Source of the DNA: Oceanobacillus sojae
GTDB taxonomy: Bacteria; Bacillota; Bacilli; Bacillales; Amphibacillaceae
NCBI RefSeq assembly: GCF_007991515.1
Contig: NZ_BJYM01000003.1
Span: 124,001-188,000 of the forward strand
DNA: 64,000 nucleotides
Direction: 5' to 3'
The notes beneath the pieces are model-generated. The model saw only the letters and a program-made list of their open reading frames with translations. It was not told the origin of the DNA and did no database searches. This document shows positions 8,002 to 16,896 of this stretch, piece by piece. The position numbers were made by a program, and so were the translations under genes. The number at the start of each line of letters is the position of its first letter. The first letter of the stretch is position 1.

Positions 8002-9429
8002 ATGAAGAAGGATAAAAAACCTGGTGTAAGATATTCCATTTTTACATTGCTTCTTGTGATAGTCATTATTGTTACCGGGATGTTGGTATACGATGCTAGT
8101 TTACAAATTATGCTATTCATTGGTTTTATGCTTGTGATTCCACTAACGATGGCAGTTGGATTTAGTTTTGGTGAGGTCGAGACATTTGCCTATGATATGA
8201 TTAGAAAAGCTTTATCACCGGCACTAATACTATTGGCGGTAGGAGCTTTAATAGGAGCGTGGATGTATTCAGGGACGGTTCCGACAATTATCTATGCCGG
8301 ACTTGAATTAATAACTCCTAATTATTTTCTTGTTACTACAGTTATCCTATGTATTTTTGTTTCGATGGCAACAGGTACATCATGGGGAACAGTGGGGACT
8401 GCTGGTGCAGCAATGATGGGAATCGGAGCCGGTCTTGGTATTCCACCAGGATTAACGGCAGGTGCCATTATTAGTGGAGCATGGTTTGGGGACAAGATGT
8501 CTCCTTTGTCAGATAGTACGAATATGCTGCCGGCACTGACAGGCGGCGAGGTCTATACACATATTAAACATATGTTTAAAACTACGGGGCCTGCACTTGT
8601 TTTATCTATTATTACCTTTCATATTTTTGGACTCAGGTACAGAGATTCAGAAATTAATCAAGGACAGATAGATTCTATTAATAGTTCTTTGAGTGAAATC
8701 TTTCATATTGGCTGGATTGCTTTTATTCCGGCAGCTGTAGTACTTACTTTGCTGTTAATGCGAAAACCGCCTGTTACATCTATATTTACCGGTGCTATTA
8801 TAGGCGTTATCGTTGGAGTCGTTTATCAGGGGTTCAGTATTGAAAGTGGATTTGATGCTCTTTATAATGGATTTTCAATTGAAACTGGAAATGATTTTAT
8901 AGATGGCCTGTTAAACAGGGGTGGAGTAGTGAGCATGCTGGATATCATTGCATTATTTATCTTTGCTATGGGTCTCGGCGGGGTATTGTCAGGATCAGGT
9001 ATGCTAGGAGCTATATTAACTTCGTTTGCTTATAAAATTAAGACAAATAGAGGTTTACTACTAATGACTATTGTTGTTACTTATATTACTAATATGGTTG
9101 GTGCAACAATTACCTTTGCCCATGTTATGACAGCAACAATAATGAAACCGCTTTATGAAAAGAAGCGTTTAAAACCGGAGAATTTATCCAGAGTGATAGA
9201 AGATTCGGGAACCTTAGCATCACCGATCATCCCATGGAATACAAGTTCCATATTTGCTGCAAGTGCACTTGGCATCAGTGCAGTAGAGTTCATACCATAT
9301 AGTTTCTTAACATACTTTACTTTAGCAATTACGATAATATACTCAATTACTGGATTTACAATTACGTCCTATGATGATAATAAAAATGATGAAAGTACAG
9401 AACTGGATAAAAAAGCTGCGAACAATTAA
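8002..9429 (+). CDS. NhaC-family Na+/H+ antiporter, possible organic-acid exchanger
   Basis: A 475-residue integral membrane protein with about 11 hydrophobic segments. Features of the NhaC family are the glycine-rich TGTSWGTVGTAGAAMMG stretch, GAWFGDKMSPLSDSTNM and the late DSGTLASPIIPWNTSS motif. The family includes B. subtilis MleN, which exchanges malate and protons for lactate and Na+. Its position between two 2-hydroxyacid dehydrogenase genes suggests import of the operon's substrate, or export of its product, rather than bulk Na+ export; this is inference. Start ATG 8002 follows AGGAGG; the upstream gene ends 10 bases before. Confidence 0.88.
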   Translation: MKKDKKPGVRYSIFTLLLVIVIIVTGMLVYDASLQIMLFIGFMLVIPLTMAVGFSFGEVETFAYDMIRKALSPALILLAVGALIGAWMYSGTVPTIIYAGLELITPNYFLVTTVILCIFVSMATGTSWGTVGTAGAAMMGIGAGLGIPPGLTAGAIISGAWFGDKMSPLSDSTNMLPALTGGEVYTHIKHMFKTTGPALVLSIITFHIFGLRYRDSEINQGQIDSINSSLSEIFHIGWIAFIPAAVVLTLLLMRKPPVTSIFTGAIIGVIVGVVYQGFSIESGFDALYNGFSIETGNDFIDGLLNRGGVVSMLDIIALFIFAMGLGGVLSGSGMLGAILTSFAYKIKTNRGLLLMTIVVTYITNMVGATITFAHVMTATIMKPLYEKKRLKPENLSRVIEDSGTLASPIIPWNTSSIFAASALGISAVEFIPYSFLTYFTLAITIIYSITGFTITSYDDNKNDESTELDKKAANN

Positions 9430-9465
9430 ACGGAAGAATCTTTATAAAAAAAGGGTGTTTACAAA

Positions 9466-10425
9466 ATGAAAGTGATCGTAACTACTCCAAGTTTTGGTAA
9501 ATTCCATGACGATATAAAAGCAACCTTGAATAAAAAAGGGATTGAATTAACTTATCTGATACCGTACAGTAGAAACCGGATGATAAAAGAAATAGGTAAT
9601 GCAGATGTGCTTATCGTGGGACTGGAACAAATTGATAGGGAAATAATTAACTGCTCTAATTCTTTAAAGCTGATTGCCAAACATGGTGTTGGAACGGATA
9701 ATATTGACCTTAAGGCAGCCGGGGAGAAGGGGATTATCGTTGCAAATACGCCTGGTACGAATAATGATGCGGTTGCTGATTTGGCTTTTGGACTGATGTT
9801 ATCTGCTGCGAGGTCAATTGTTGCTGCAAATAATAAGGTAAAGGATGGAGAGTGGCCGAGGTTCGACGGACATTCTGTATGGGGAAAGACATTAGGTATT
9901 ATTGGATTAGGAGCTATTGGCAAAGGAGTTGCCAGGAGAGCGAATGGGTTTTCCATGGAGGTTCTTGGATATGACATCACAGATAAAAGTCCTGATGAAG
10001 AAGCGTTAAATATTAACCGGGTATCATTTCATGAATTACTCTCCCGTTCTGACTACATTTCCTTACATGTTCCATTAAATAAACATACAAAAGGAATGAT
10101 TGGGAAAGAACAATTGAAGCGTATGAAGGAGACTTCTATTTTAATAAATACAGCCCGCGGCGGTTTAATTGATGAGGAAGAGCTTTATAAAGCCTTGACA
10201 AACAGTTCAATACAGAGCTGTGCGCTGGATGTTTTTGAAACAGAACCAGTGAAGGATAAAAAACTTTTGTCTTTAGATAGCCTGACTGTAACACCTCATA
10301 TGGCGGCGTATACTGTAGAAGCAGGATATTTAACCAGTCAAATGATTATAAGTAACCTGTATAATCTGTTAGAGGGAAATGAATTGAAAAATATTGTTAA
10401 TAAATCAAATAATGTAAGCGTTTAA
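9466..10425 (+). CDS. D-isomer-specific 2-hydroxyacid dehydrogenase (phosphoglycerate-dehydrogenase-like)
   Basis: A 319-residue NAD-dependent dehydrogenase. The nucleotide-binding motif GLGAIG is at 147-152, with D170 at the end of the second strand, which favours NAD over NADP. The catalytic set is present: R231 (NTARGGLID), E260 (DVFETEP) and H278 (TPHMAAYT). There is no ACT domain, so it is a short form unlike SerA of serine biosynthesis. It is the last gene of the GntR operon, 36 bases behind the antiporter gene, and is followed by a strong terminator. Together with the Ldh_2 enzyme it could interconvert the two stereoisomers of a 2-hydroxy acid through the 2-oxo acid, as shown for ComC and SlcC on sulfolactate in other bacteria. 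Confidence 0.9.
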   Translation: MKVIVTTPSFGKFHDDIKATLNKKGIELTYLIPYSRNRMIKEIGNADVLIVGLEQIDREIINCSNSLKLIAKHGVGTDNIDLKAAGEKGIIVANTPGTNNDAVADLAFGLMLSAARSIVAANNKVKDGEWPRFDGHSVWGKTLGIIGLGAIGKGVARRANGFSMEVLGYDITDKSPDEEALNINRVSFHELLSRSDYISLHVPLNKHTKGMIGKEQLKRMKETSILINTARGGLIDEEELYKALTNSSIQSCALDVFETEPVKDKKLLSLDSLTVTPHMAAYTVEAGYLTSQMIISNLYNLLEGNELKNIVNKSNNVSV

Positions 10426-10520
10426 ACGGAAGTGTTATAAACATAAATTACGTCTGAGCCTGTTATAATAATATAGGCAGGACAGGTTTTCTAGAAAATG
10501 AAGACGATAAAACATTTTAA

Positions 10521-10566
10521 AAAGGGCTTATACAATTTATTTATCTGATTGTATAAGCCTTTTTTT
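10521..10566 (+). terminator. Terminator of the GntR operon
   Basis: Stem GGCTTATACAAT / ATTGTATAAGCC, extended by A-T pairs, followed by seven T. On the other strand the same hairpin has an A/T flank, so it may also serve the convergent merR-hsp33 unit. Confidence 0.88.
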
Positions 10567-10614
10567 AACGGTAATTACATATAATAATCTTAATGGAATG
10601 CAGTTTCAGTTATT

Positions 10615-11346
10615 TTAATCCTTTCTTTTTTTCAAAGCCTTCTGAATATATCTATACAATGCACTATCCAAGCCATAATGCAGCGCAGGCTGAGGATTCT
10701 CAGCATAGAATTTTTCGGCATTTTTGGTGATTTCACTGTCTCCATCTGAAAAAATACGCGTTAACTCCTGCCATTTTATCGCTAATTCCTGCACTGATGC
10801 ATCCTGTGAAGAAATCTCTTTTTCCATGCTGTCTTTTAATGCTTTTAGAAGGTCCTTAAATTGTTTCTCCTCTTGTTTTAGCACTTTATCATTTGTATTT
10901 AGGTAGCGCTCTCTAAGCTTTTGAAGCTGTTCCTCTGTAAAATAATTGGAATGATTTAATCGGATTAGTTCAAATAGTGAAGTTAGTCCTTCAAAGGAAA
11001 TACGGTCTGATTTAGCCGCTTCTACTCTGGTTTGTTCCAGCTGATGTAACAGCTTTTGCTGCATAGCTACCTCTTTTTTAATCCGATTAATCTGTTGATC
11101 CAGTGTATCCAGCAAATTCTGGCTGCTTGTACGAATAATCTCCTTTATCTCCTCCAAAGGCAAATGCATTTTTTTCAGTACAAGAATTTGTAACAACAGC
11201 TGCATATCCTCACTGGTATAGCGCCGATGACCTGCCTTTGTATAGAGGGAAGGTGAAAATAATCCGATTTGATCGTAATACCTCAGTGTCCGGATGGACA
11301 GACCTGTGAGGGCAGCTAATTGGCCGGTGGTCCAGTAATTAGACAT
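10615..11346 (-). CDS. MerR-family regulator with TipAS antibiotic-recognition domain
   Basis: A 243-residue transcription activator. Residues 1-72 form the MerR winged helix (LAALTGLSIRTLRYYDQIGL), 75-118 a long dimerisation coiled coil, and 130-240 an all-helical TipAS domain, which in TipAL, Mta-type and SkgA-type proteins captures thiopeptides or other hydrophobic compounds. It starts 4 bases after the stop of the hsp33-like gene, with its binding site GAGGTGAG inside that gene's end, so the two are translated together. The 19-bp-spacer promoter upstream of the pair (12247-12277) contains a matching dyad, so it probably activates its own operon. Confidence 0.9.
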   Translation of the reverse strand: MSNYWTTGQLAALTGLSIRTLRYYDQIGLFSPSLYTKAGHRRYTSEDMQLLLQILVLKKMHLPLEEIKEIIRTSSQNLLDTLDQQINRIKKEVAMQQKLLHQLEQTRVEAAKSDRISFEGLTSLFELIRLNHSNYFTEEQLQKLRERYLNTNDKVLKQEEKQFKDLLKALKDSMEKEISSQDASVQELAIKWQELTRIFSDGDSEITKNAEKFYAENPQPALHYGLDSALYRYIQKALKKRKD

Positions 11347-11350
11347 GTGC

Positions 11351-12223
11351 TCACCTCGTTTGTAAAAGTATTTTTATCTCAGAAGGACTGAAAACATATT
11401 GTCTGCCGCAAATATGACATTTTGTATCGACAGAAGTGTTCGATTCGGTAGCTTTTTGCAATTCTTCATCAGATAACGAAAACAGAAAGCCATAAAACAT
11501 TTCTTTCGAGCAGTGACAGGCAAATTGTATCGATTTTCGTTCCATTACTTTTGAGTTATGAAAGTGATGATTTAATTCTTTTTCTATCTCTGCATCATTC
11601 ATCCCGAGCAGCATAGGAGCAAGATTCTCTGCTTCAAATTGTTCCCGGATATACTCTAATGAGCCTTCTTTTGTCCCTGGAAGTACCTGAGCATAGATTC
11701 CATAGCTTTTAGCAAGGCCATGGTTATTGTCAAATTCTATATTTGTCTGAATTATAGTATTTGTCTGCTCACTCTGTTTAAAATAATATGCAAAATCATC
11801 ATCTATATTTTGATAAGGCATATCAGTAATCCCGGTAAATTGATTCATTTCAAACCCCTTCATCATTCGTATAGAAGCATTTGGACCGATAAATTCCTTA
11901 AGAGATTGAACTGAATTTTGCTGCTGGTGCTCTTCTAACAGTGCTTGATTGACATAACCGCGTACATTTCCATCTGCGTCTGTATCTGCATAAATTTTAT
12001 GTTTTTTATTAGTCACTGTAATAACAGTACTGATTCTCTGAGTAGTTTTTAAGGTTACGGAAAGGAGGCTCATTATGGAAACAGCTTTAGCTAATGCCAA
12101 ATAACAGGCCTTATCCTTTATTTTACTTAACTTCATGATTTCTTGGAGAACTTTTGTATTGTCGGTAAAATATAAACGGATACTTTTATCTAAAACAAGC
12201 GCTTTGATAATTTCATTCGTCAT
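11351..12223 (-). CDS. Hsp33-family redox chaperone, divergent
   Basis: A 290-residue protein of the Hsp33 family: an N-terminal substrate-binding domain (DKSIRLYFTDNTKVLQE, then GNVRGYV) and a C-terminal zinc switch with CxC (C236, C238) and CxxC (C269, C272). In Hsp33, oxidation of these four cysteines releases zinc and turns on holdase activity. Sequence around the switch (FACHCSKEMFYGFLFSL and TKCHICGRQY) departs from housekeeping HslO, and the gene is coupled to a MerR/TipAS regulator rather than sitting near cysK or ftsH. It therefore looks like an inducible paralogue for drug or oxidant stress (inference). Start ATG follows AGAAGGGAG. Confidence 0.85.
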   Translation of the reverse strand: MTNEIIKALVLDKSIRLYFTDNTKVLQEIMKLSKIKDKACYLALAKAVSIMSLLSVTLKTTQRISTVITVTNKKHKIYADTDADGNVRGYVNQALLEEHQQQNSVQSLKEFIGPNASIRMMKGFEMNQFTGITDMPYQNIDDDFAYYFKQSEQTNTIIQTNIEFDNNHGLAKSYGIYAQVLPGTKEGSLEYIREQFEAENLAPMLLGMNDAEIEKELNHHFHNSKVMERKSIQFACHCSKEMFYGFLFSLSDEELQKATESNTSVDTKCHICGRQYVFSPSEIKILLQTR

Positions 12224-12246
12224 TTTATCTGCTCCCTTCTAATAAT

Positions 12247-12277
12247 AGGATAAAACATTACGTGACGTAAGGTTCAA
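12247..12277 (-). promoter_or_regulatory. MerR-type promoter with 19-bp spacer for hsp33-merR
   Basis: On the minus strand, TTGAAC (12272-12277) and TATCCT (12247-12252) are separated by exactly 19 bases, two more than normal. The spacer contains TTACGTCACGTAA (12258-12270), a 13-bp palindrome. An over-long spacer carrying a dyad is the hallmark of promoters twisted into shape by MerR-family activators. Confidence 0.8.
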
Positions 12278-12437
12278 GTTTAAATTTATAAATAATTATT
12301 AGTAGGGAAAATGTACATTCGTCTTTTTTAATTTCAGCAGACGATTTTTAAGATATAATAATTACGAATAGGGACTGAAGAATAATTTTGAGTAATTTCT
12401 TAAATGTAACAAATAGCAATGGAGGTGACAAAAAGAG

Positions 12438-12848
12438 ATGAAGCCTGCAGATTATTCTGTGCGGGAATCCGATACGCTTTATTGTGTAAAAGCGTGGCTG
12501 CCGGAAGATACAGAGAGTGTTACTATCGGCAAACTAGGGAAATTTAATTTTTCGAAGGGTTATTATGTTTATGTAGGAAGCGCAAAGCGGAATATTCGTG
12601 CGCGAGTGGACAGACATATTCAGATTGAGAAAAAGAAGCGCTGGCATATAGACTATTTACGTCCTTATCTGCAGATTCAAGCTGTGCAAACTTATCCTGG
12701 TGAAGAAGTGGAGTGTGGGCTTTTTGAAAGGCTGAGGCAGGAAAACGAAGGGAGTATGCCGGTAAAAGGATTTGGCTCATCCGATTGCAGATGCTTTTCG
12801 CATTTATTTTATTCGAAGAAAGAGATTGTATTAGTACATAGTACATAA
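12438..12848 (+). CDS. GIY-YIG-like DUF123 family protein
   Basis: A 136-residue protein. The core GKFNFSKGYYVYVGSAKRNIRARVDRH (residues 33-59) matches DUF123, a GIY-YIG nuclease relative in which the tyrosines of the GIY-YIG motif appear as GYYVYVGSA; a following KKRWHIDYL stretch and a C-terminal GFGSSDCRCFSHLFY segment are also typical. In archaea and bacteria such domains occur alone or fused to endonuclease III. Nuclease activity has not been shown for most members, so the role is open. AATGGAGGTGA precedes ATG 12438. The gene is monocistronic, ending at a shared terminator. Confidence 0.85.
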   Translation: MKPADYSVRESDTLYCVKAWLPEDTESVTIGKLGKFNFSKGYYVYVGSAKRNIRARVDRHIQIEKKKRWHIDYLRPYLQIQAVQTYPGEEVECGLFERLRQENEGSMPVKGFGSSDCRCFSHLFYSKKEIVLVHST

Positions 12849-12853
12849 ATCAA

Positions 12854-12892
12854 AAGGCTGATATAAGCAGTTAAATACTTAAATCAGCCTTC
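12854..12892. terminator. Bidirectional terminator between the DUF123 gene and treR
   Basis: Stem AAGGCTGAT / ATCAGCCTT, extended by TAAG/CTTA, between convergent genes, with T-rich flanks on both strands. Confidence 0.75.
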
Positions 12893-12894
12893 TT

Positions 12895-13608
12895 CTAATG
12901 CTCTCTTCTAGCAAAATCAACGAATCGGAACTTATCAGGACGGTGTCTCGATTCGGTATATTGAAATAATGTTGCATCATCTAAATAAACGTAGTTTTTA
13001 ATAACCACTACATTATAAAAGCCTTCTAAATCCAGCAGCTCATGATCCTCTGCTGTTGGTTCCTCAACAATAATTTCTTTTTTTGCAAAGCTGATGATAA
13101 GACCTAAATTATTTTCAAGATAGTCATAAATAGAAGCTTCTGCAATATCCTTAGAGATGTGCTGAACGGTTCTTGTTATTAAATAATCCTTGTCCAAAAT
13201 GACGCGCTGTCCAGAGAAGGAACGGGTCCGGATAATTTCCCAAACCTCCTGATTATCTGCAAGCTTTAATTGCTTCTGGATAAACTCATTTGCGCTGACT
13301 TTTGCACATTGATGAACCGTGGTAATCGGCTTTTCTCCCATTTTATCAGCTAATTCTTTAAAGCTGACCAGGCCGGATACTGGAAAATCGAATTTATTCC
13401 GTTCAATCACCGTTGATCCTTTGCCGCGGATTTTTTGAATGTATCCGTTTTGGGCAAGCAGATTTAAAGCTTTTCGAATCGTTTCCCGTGATGTCTGATA
13501 CTGCTCAGCTAATTCATTTTCCGACGGAAGGAATTCATTTGCTTTAAATGTTTCTTTTTCTATTTTTTGAGCCATTTCCTGATAAATAATTAAATACTTA
13601 TTTCGCAT
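12895..13608 (-). CDS. treR: Trehalose operon repressor, GntR/HutC subfamily
   Basis: A 237-residue repressor. Residues 1-70 are a GntR winged helix (LPSENELAEQYQTSRETIRKALNLLAQNGYIQKIRGKGS) and residues 80-235 a UTRA effector domain, which in B. subtilis TreR binds trehalose 6-phosphate. The N-terminus aligns with TreR when started at MRNKYLIIYQEM; GGAG lies nine bases before this ATG. A longer form with MELVA starts directly after the treA stop but has no good binding site. It is the last gene of treP-treA-treR, and its operators are the two palindromes at 16841-16890. Confidence 0.93.
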   Translation of the reverse strand: MRNKYLIIYQEMAQKIEKETFKANEFLPSENELAEQYQTSRETIRKALNLLAQNGYIQKIRGKGSTVIERNKFDFPVSGLVSFKELADKMGEKPITTVHQCAKVSANEFIQKQLKLADNQEVWEIIRTRSFSGQRVILDKDYLITRTVQHISKDIAEASIYDYLENNLGLIISFAKKEIIVEEPTAEDHELLDLEGFYNVVVIKNYVYLDDATLFQYTESRHRPDKFRFVDFARREH

Positions 13609-13623
13609 CGCAACTAACTCCAT

Positions 13624-15309
13624 TTATTTCTTTAGATAATAAACAATCGACTCATATGGACGCAGTGAAATCGTATCTGAAGCTAAAGATGGAGAATCTG
13701 CGTAATTAGATAATAAAATCCTGCTATCCTTACAATCACTGCGGATCGCTTCAGGTAAATTCAGCTCTGCTTCTTTTGCATAAAAATTGTTTACTACTAA
13801 TAGTTTTGTATCTTTATTTTCTCTTATATACGCAAAAATTGCAAAGTCATTGGGTGAAATCAGCTGATATTTTCCGTCTGTAATGACTTGATACTCTTTT
13901 CGAAGCTGAATTAATCTTTGATAATGGTAAAAAATAGACGTTTTATCAGCAATTGCTGCTTCTGCATTGATTATCTGATAATTATCAGGAAGCCCGATCC
14001 AAGGACTTCCTTCCGTAAAACCGGCATTGACTGTATTATTCCATTGCATTGGTGTACGAGCGTTATCCCGGGATTTTTCCTGAAGTATTTCAATAATTTC
14101 CTGGTCAGAGAGGCCCTCTGCTTTTTTAATTTTGTACATATTCAGCGATTCTACATCCCTGTACTGGCTAATATCATTAAAGCCGGCATTGGTCATTCCG
14201 AACTCTTCACCCTGATAGATATAAGGAGTACCCTGCATCATATGAATTGTTGTTGCCAGCATTTTTGCCGACTCCTTGTGATAGATTGTATCATCTCCAA
14301 AGCGGGATACTATTCTTGGCTGATCATGATTACACCAGAATAGCGCATTCCAGCCGCCGCCTTCCTGCATCCCTGTCTGCCAATCAGATAGCAGCTGCTT
14401 TAGATAAAGAAAATCAAATGGAGCTTTTGTCCATTTTTCACCATTTGGATAGTCAACCTTTAAATGATGGAAGTTAAAGGTCATATCCAGCTCCTCACGT
14501 TCTGGATTGGAATACTTAATACAATCCTCCATAGAAGTGGATGACATTTCTCCAACGGTAATCGTTTCACGACCTTTAAATACTTCCTGATTCATTTCAT
14601 GAAGAAATTCATGTACCCGAGGTCCGTCTGTATAGAATTTACGTCCATCTCCCGGAGCGATACTGCCGTCATCATTTGGGAAACGCTGGTCTTTGGAAAT
14701 TAAATTGATAACATCCATCCGGAAGCCATCTACCCCTTTATCCAGCCAAAAGTTCATCATTTGATAGACATCATCACGGACTTTTTCATTTTCCCAGTTA
14801 AGATCAGCCTGGGTAACATCAAAGAGATGTAAATAATAAGAACCAGTTGTTTCATCGTACTCCCAAGTGTTGCCGCCGAATTTGGATTCCCAGTTTGTCG
14901 GCAGTTCACCTGGCTTGCCATCCTTCCAGATATAATAGTTTCTATAAGGGTTATCCTTCGACTTTTTAGCTTCCTTAAACCATTTATGTTCTGTCGATGT
15001 ATGGTTAACAACGATATCCATAATAATTTTTAAACCGATTTGGTGTGCTTTTTCCAGCATTTTTTCGAAATCTTCCATCGTTCCATAATCGGGTTGAATG
15101 GTATAGTAATCTGCAATATCATATCCGTTATCATTTTGGGGAGAAACATAAATAGGGGTTAGCCAAATCACATCTACCCCCAATTCTTTGATATAATCCA
15201 ATTTTTCTGTGATTCCATTAATATCTCCCATTCCGTTACCAGTTGTATCGTTAAAGCTTTTCGGATAAATTTGATAAACGACGGATTTTTGCCACCATTT
15301 TTCTTGCAT
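13624..15309 (-). CDS. treA: Trehalose-6-phosphate hydrolase (phospho-alpha-1,1-glucosidase)
   Basis: A 561-residue cytoplasmic glycoside hydrolase of family 13 that splits trehalose 6-phosphate into glucose and glucose 6-phosphate. The (beta/alpha)8 motifs are in place: DIVVNHTS, the nucleophile D199 in DGFRMDVINLI, the acid/base E254 in TVGEMSS, and NHDQPR with the third carboxylate. FYTDGPRVHEFLHEMN is typical of TreA/TreC rather than oligo-1,6-glucosidases. The start is ATG 15309 with AGGAGG upstream; an in-frame TTG two codons earlier is less likely. It is the middle gene of the tre operon and ends where treR begins. Confidence 0.95.
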   Translation of the reverse strand: MQEKWWQKSVVYQIYPKSFNDTTGNGMGDINGITEKLDYIKELGVDVIWLTPIYVSPQNDNGYDIADYYTIQPDYGTMEDFEKMLEKAHQIGLKIIMDIVVNHTSTEHKWFKEAKKSKDNPYRNYYIWKDGKPGELPTNWESKFGGNTWEYDETTGSYYLHLFDVTQADLNWENEKVRDDVYQMMNFWLDKGVDGFRMDVINLISKDQRFPNDDGSIAPGDGRKFYTDGPRVHEFLHEMNQEVFKGRETITVGEMSSTSMEDCIKYSNPEREELDMTFNFHHLKVDYPNGEKWTKAPFDFLYLKQLLSDWQTGMQEGGGWNALFWCNHDQPRIVSRFGDDTIYHKESAKMLATTIHMMQGTPYIYQGEEFGMTNAGFNDISQYRDVESLNMYKIKKAEGLSDQEIIEILQEKSRDNARTPMQWNNTVNAGFTEGSPWIGLPDNYQIINAEAAIADKTSIFYHYQRLIQLRKEYQVITDGKYQLISPNDFAIFAYIRENKDTKLLVVNNFYAKEAELNLPEAIRSDCKDSRILLSNYADSPSLASDTISLRPYESIVYYLKK

Positions 15310-15365
15310 AATCAACCTCCTAAATACTGCTGCGTTTCAAATACTTTTGACTCTATATGAATTAG

Positions 15366-15386
15366 AGGAGGGATAGACTCCCTCCT
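15366..15386 (-). other. Intercistronic hairpin between treP and treA
   Basis: AGGAGGG / CCCTCCT pair perfectly just at the treP stop codon, without a T tract on the transcribed strand. It is more likely an mRNA-stability or processing element than a terminator; a similar role is known between sugar-operon genes in Bacillus (inference). Confidence 0.5.
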
Positions 15387-16819
15387 TATTTACCTAAACG
15401 CTTATATGCGTCTACACCCATTTTTGTTTTGGATAGAACAACTGTTAAGATGAATGGGATAACGATAGCTGCCACCATTGCTACAGCGAACATCAGCATA
15501 TGCGGTAATTGAATAGATAAGATCCCTGGTATACCGCCGACACCGATCGAGTTAGCCATAACACCAGATCCGACAGATATAACTGCTGCAACAGCAGAGC
15601 CTGTCATTCCGGCGATAAATGGGAATAAGTAGCGTAAATTAATCCCGAATAATGCCGGTTCTGTAACTCCTAAATAACAGGAGATAGCGGCTGGAATAGA
15701 TACCTGTTGTTCCTTTTTATCCTTGCGATTCAGATAAATCATTGCTACAACGGCAGAGCCTTGTGCGATATTAGATAGAGCAATCATAGGCCAGAGATTT
15801 GTGCCGTTAAATTCGCTCATTAATTGTAAGTCAATGGCATTTGTCATATGATGCAATCCCGTAATAACCAGTGGTGCATATGCAAATCCAAATACTGCTG
15901 CAAATAGCCAGCCGAATGCGGAAGTTAATCCATCATAGACAACCGTTGAAATCCATGAACCGATTGTCCAGCCGATGGGGCCTAACACAACATGGGCTAT
16001 GATAACAGCTGGAAGTAATGCAAAGAATGGCACAAAAATCATAGATACCACTTGTGGGATGATTTTACGAAGCCATATTTCTAAATAAGCTAATACGAAA
16101 CCAGCTAAAATAGCCGGGATAACCTGTGCTTGATAACCAATCATCTCAATTTGGAAAAATCCAAAATCCCAGACTGGTATTTCTGTTGCTTCTGCAACGC
16201 CATAAGCATTTAAAAGCTGGGGTGAAACAAGTGTAAGACCTAAAATAATTCCAAGTACTTGCGTTGTTCCCATCTTCCTGGAAATAGACCAAGTAATAGC
16301 AACAGGGAGAAAATGAAAGATAGCTTCAGCAATTAACCAGAGAAAATCATATAACCCTGACCAAAATTGCGAGGATGCCGCTAATGTCATAGTTCCGTTT
16401 TCCAGCATTTCAATTTCACCAATGATATTTCGGAAACCTAAAATCAGACCTCCGACAACAAGTGCTGGGATAATCGGCGTAAAAATATCTGCTAAGTGCG
16501 CCATTAACCGCTGGATGAAATTCATATTTTGTTTCGCTGCTTCTTTGACATCTTCTTTAGAAGTGTCACCAACACCAGCAATACGCGTAAATTCATTATA
16601 AAAGGAAGCGACTTCATTCCCGATAATAACCTGGAATTGTCCAGCCTGTGTAAAGGTTCCCTTTACAATATCGATATCTTCAATGGCTTTTACATCTGCT
16701 TTTTCCGGATCATTTAAGACAAATCGCATTCTGGTAGCACAATGCGTAACGACAGAGATGTTGTCACTTCCACCGACATTTTCCAATAATTCTTTTGATG
16801 GAGCTGTATATTTACTCAA
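15386..16819 (-). CDS. treP: PTS trehalose-specific EIIBC component
   Basis: A 477-residue membrane permease that imports and phosphorylates trehalose. The EIIB domain covers residues 1-85 with the phospho-cysteine C27 in VVTHCATRMRFVL; the EIIC domain (about 105-475) has around ten membrane segments and the family's VITGLHHMTNAIDLQL and GVTEPALFGINLRY motifs. No EIIA domain is attached, so a glucose-type EIIA such as the one at 698-1186 must supply phosphate. It is the first gene of the tre operon, preceded by a promoter with TreR operators and a cre box. ATG 16819 follows AAAGGAGG. Confidence 0.95.
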   Translation of the reverse strand: MSKYTAPSKELLENVGGSDNISVVTHCATRMRFVLNDPEKADVKAIEDIDIVKGTFTQAGQFQVIIGNEVASFYNEFTRIAGVGDTSKEDVKEAAKQNMNFIQRLMAHLADIFTPIIPALVVGGLILGFRNIIGEIEMLENGTMTLAASSQFWSGLYDFLWLIAEAIFHFLPVAITWSISRKMGTTQVLGIILGLTLVSPQLLNAYGVAEATEIPVWDFGFFQIEMIGYQAQVIPAILAGFVLAYLEIWLRKIIPQVVSMIFVPFFALLPAVIIAHVVLGPIGWTIGSWISTVVYDGLTSAFGWLFAAVFGFAYAPLVITGLHHMTNAIDLQLMSEFNGTNLWPMIALSNIAQGSAVVAMIYLNRKDKKEQQVSIPAAISCYLGVTEPALFGINLRYLFPFIAGMTGSAVAAVISVGSGVMANSIGVGGIPGILSIQLPHMLMFAVAMVAAIVIPFILTVVLSKTKMGVDAYKRLGK

Positions 16820-16840
16820 TGACTTTCCTCCTTTTCATAT

Positions 16841-16896
16841 CTTGTATATACAAGTGTTAACGTTTTCAGTTTAACTTGTATATACAAGTTTGTCAA
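16841..16896 (-). promoter_or_regulatory. tre operon promoter with two TreR operators
   Basis: On the minus strand TTGACA (16891-16896), 17 bases, then TAAACT (16868-16873). The spacer is itself the operator ACTTGTATATACAAGT (16874-16889); a second copy CTTGTATATACAAG is at 16841-16854, with centres 34 bases apart. Both match the B. subtilis TreR operator core TTGTATATACAA. Confidence 0.9.
16855..16868 (-). promoter_or_regulatory. cre box (CcpA site) for tre
   Basis: TGAAAACGTTAACA on the minus strand fits the cre consensus TGWAANCGNTNWCA at every position. It lies directly downstream of the -10 and between the two TreR operators, a position that gives strong catabolite repression. Confidence 0.88.

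Noticed and set aside
9552-9980. Long antisense frame within the D-2-hydroxyacid dehydrogenase gene
   Set aside because: No binding site or recognisable motif; the sense frame has a complete catalytic set.
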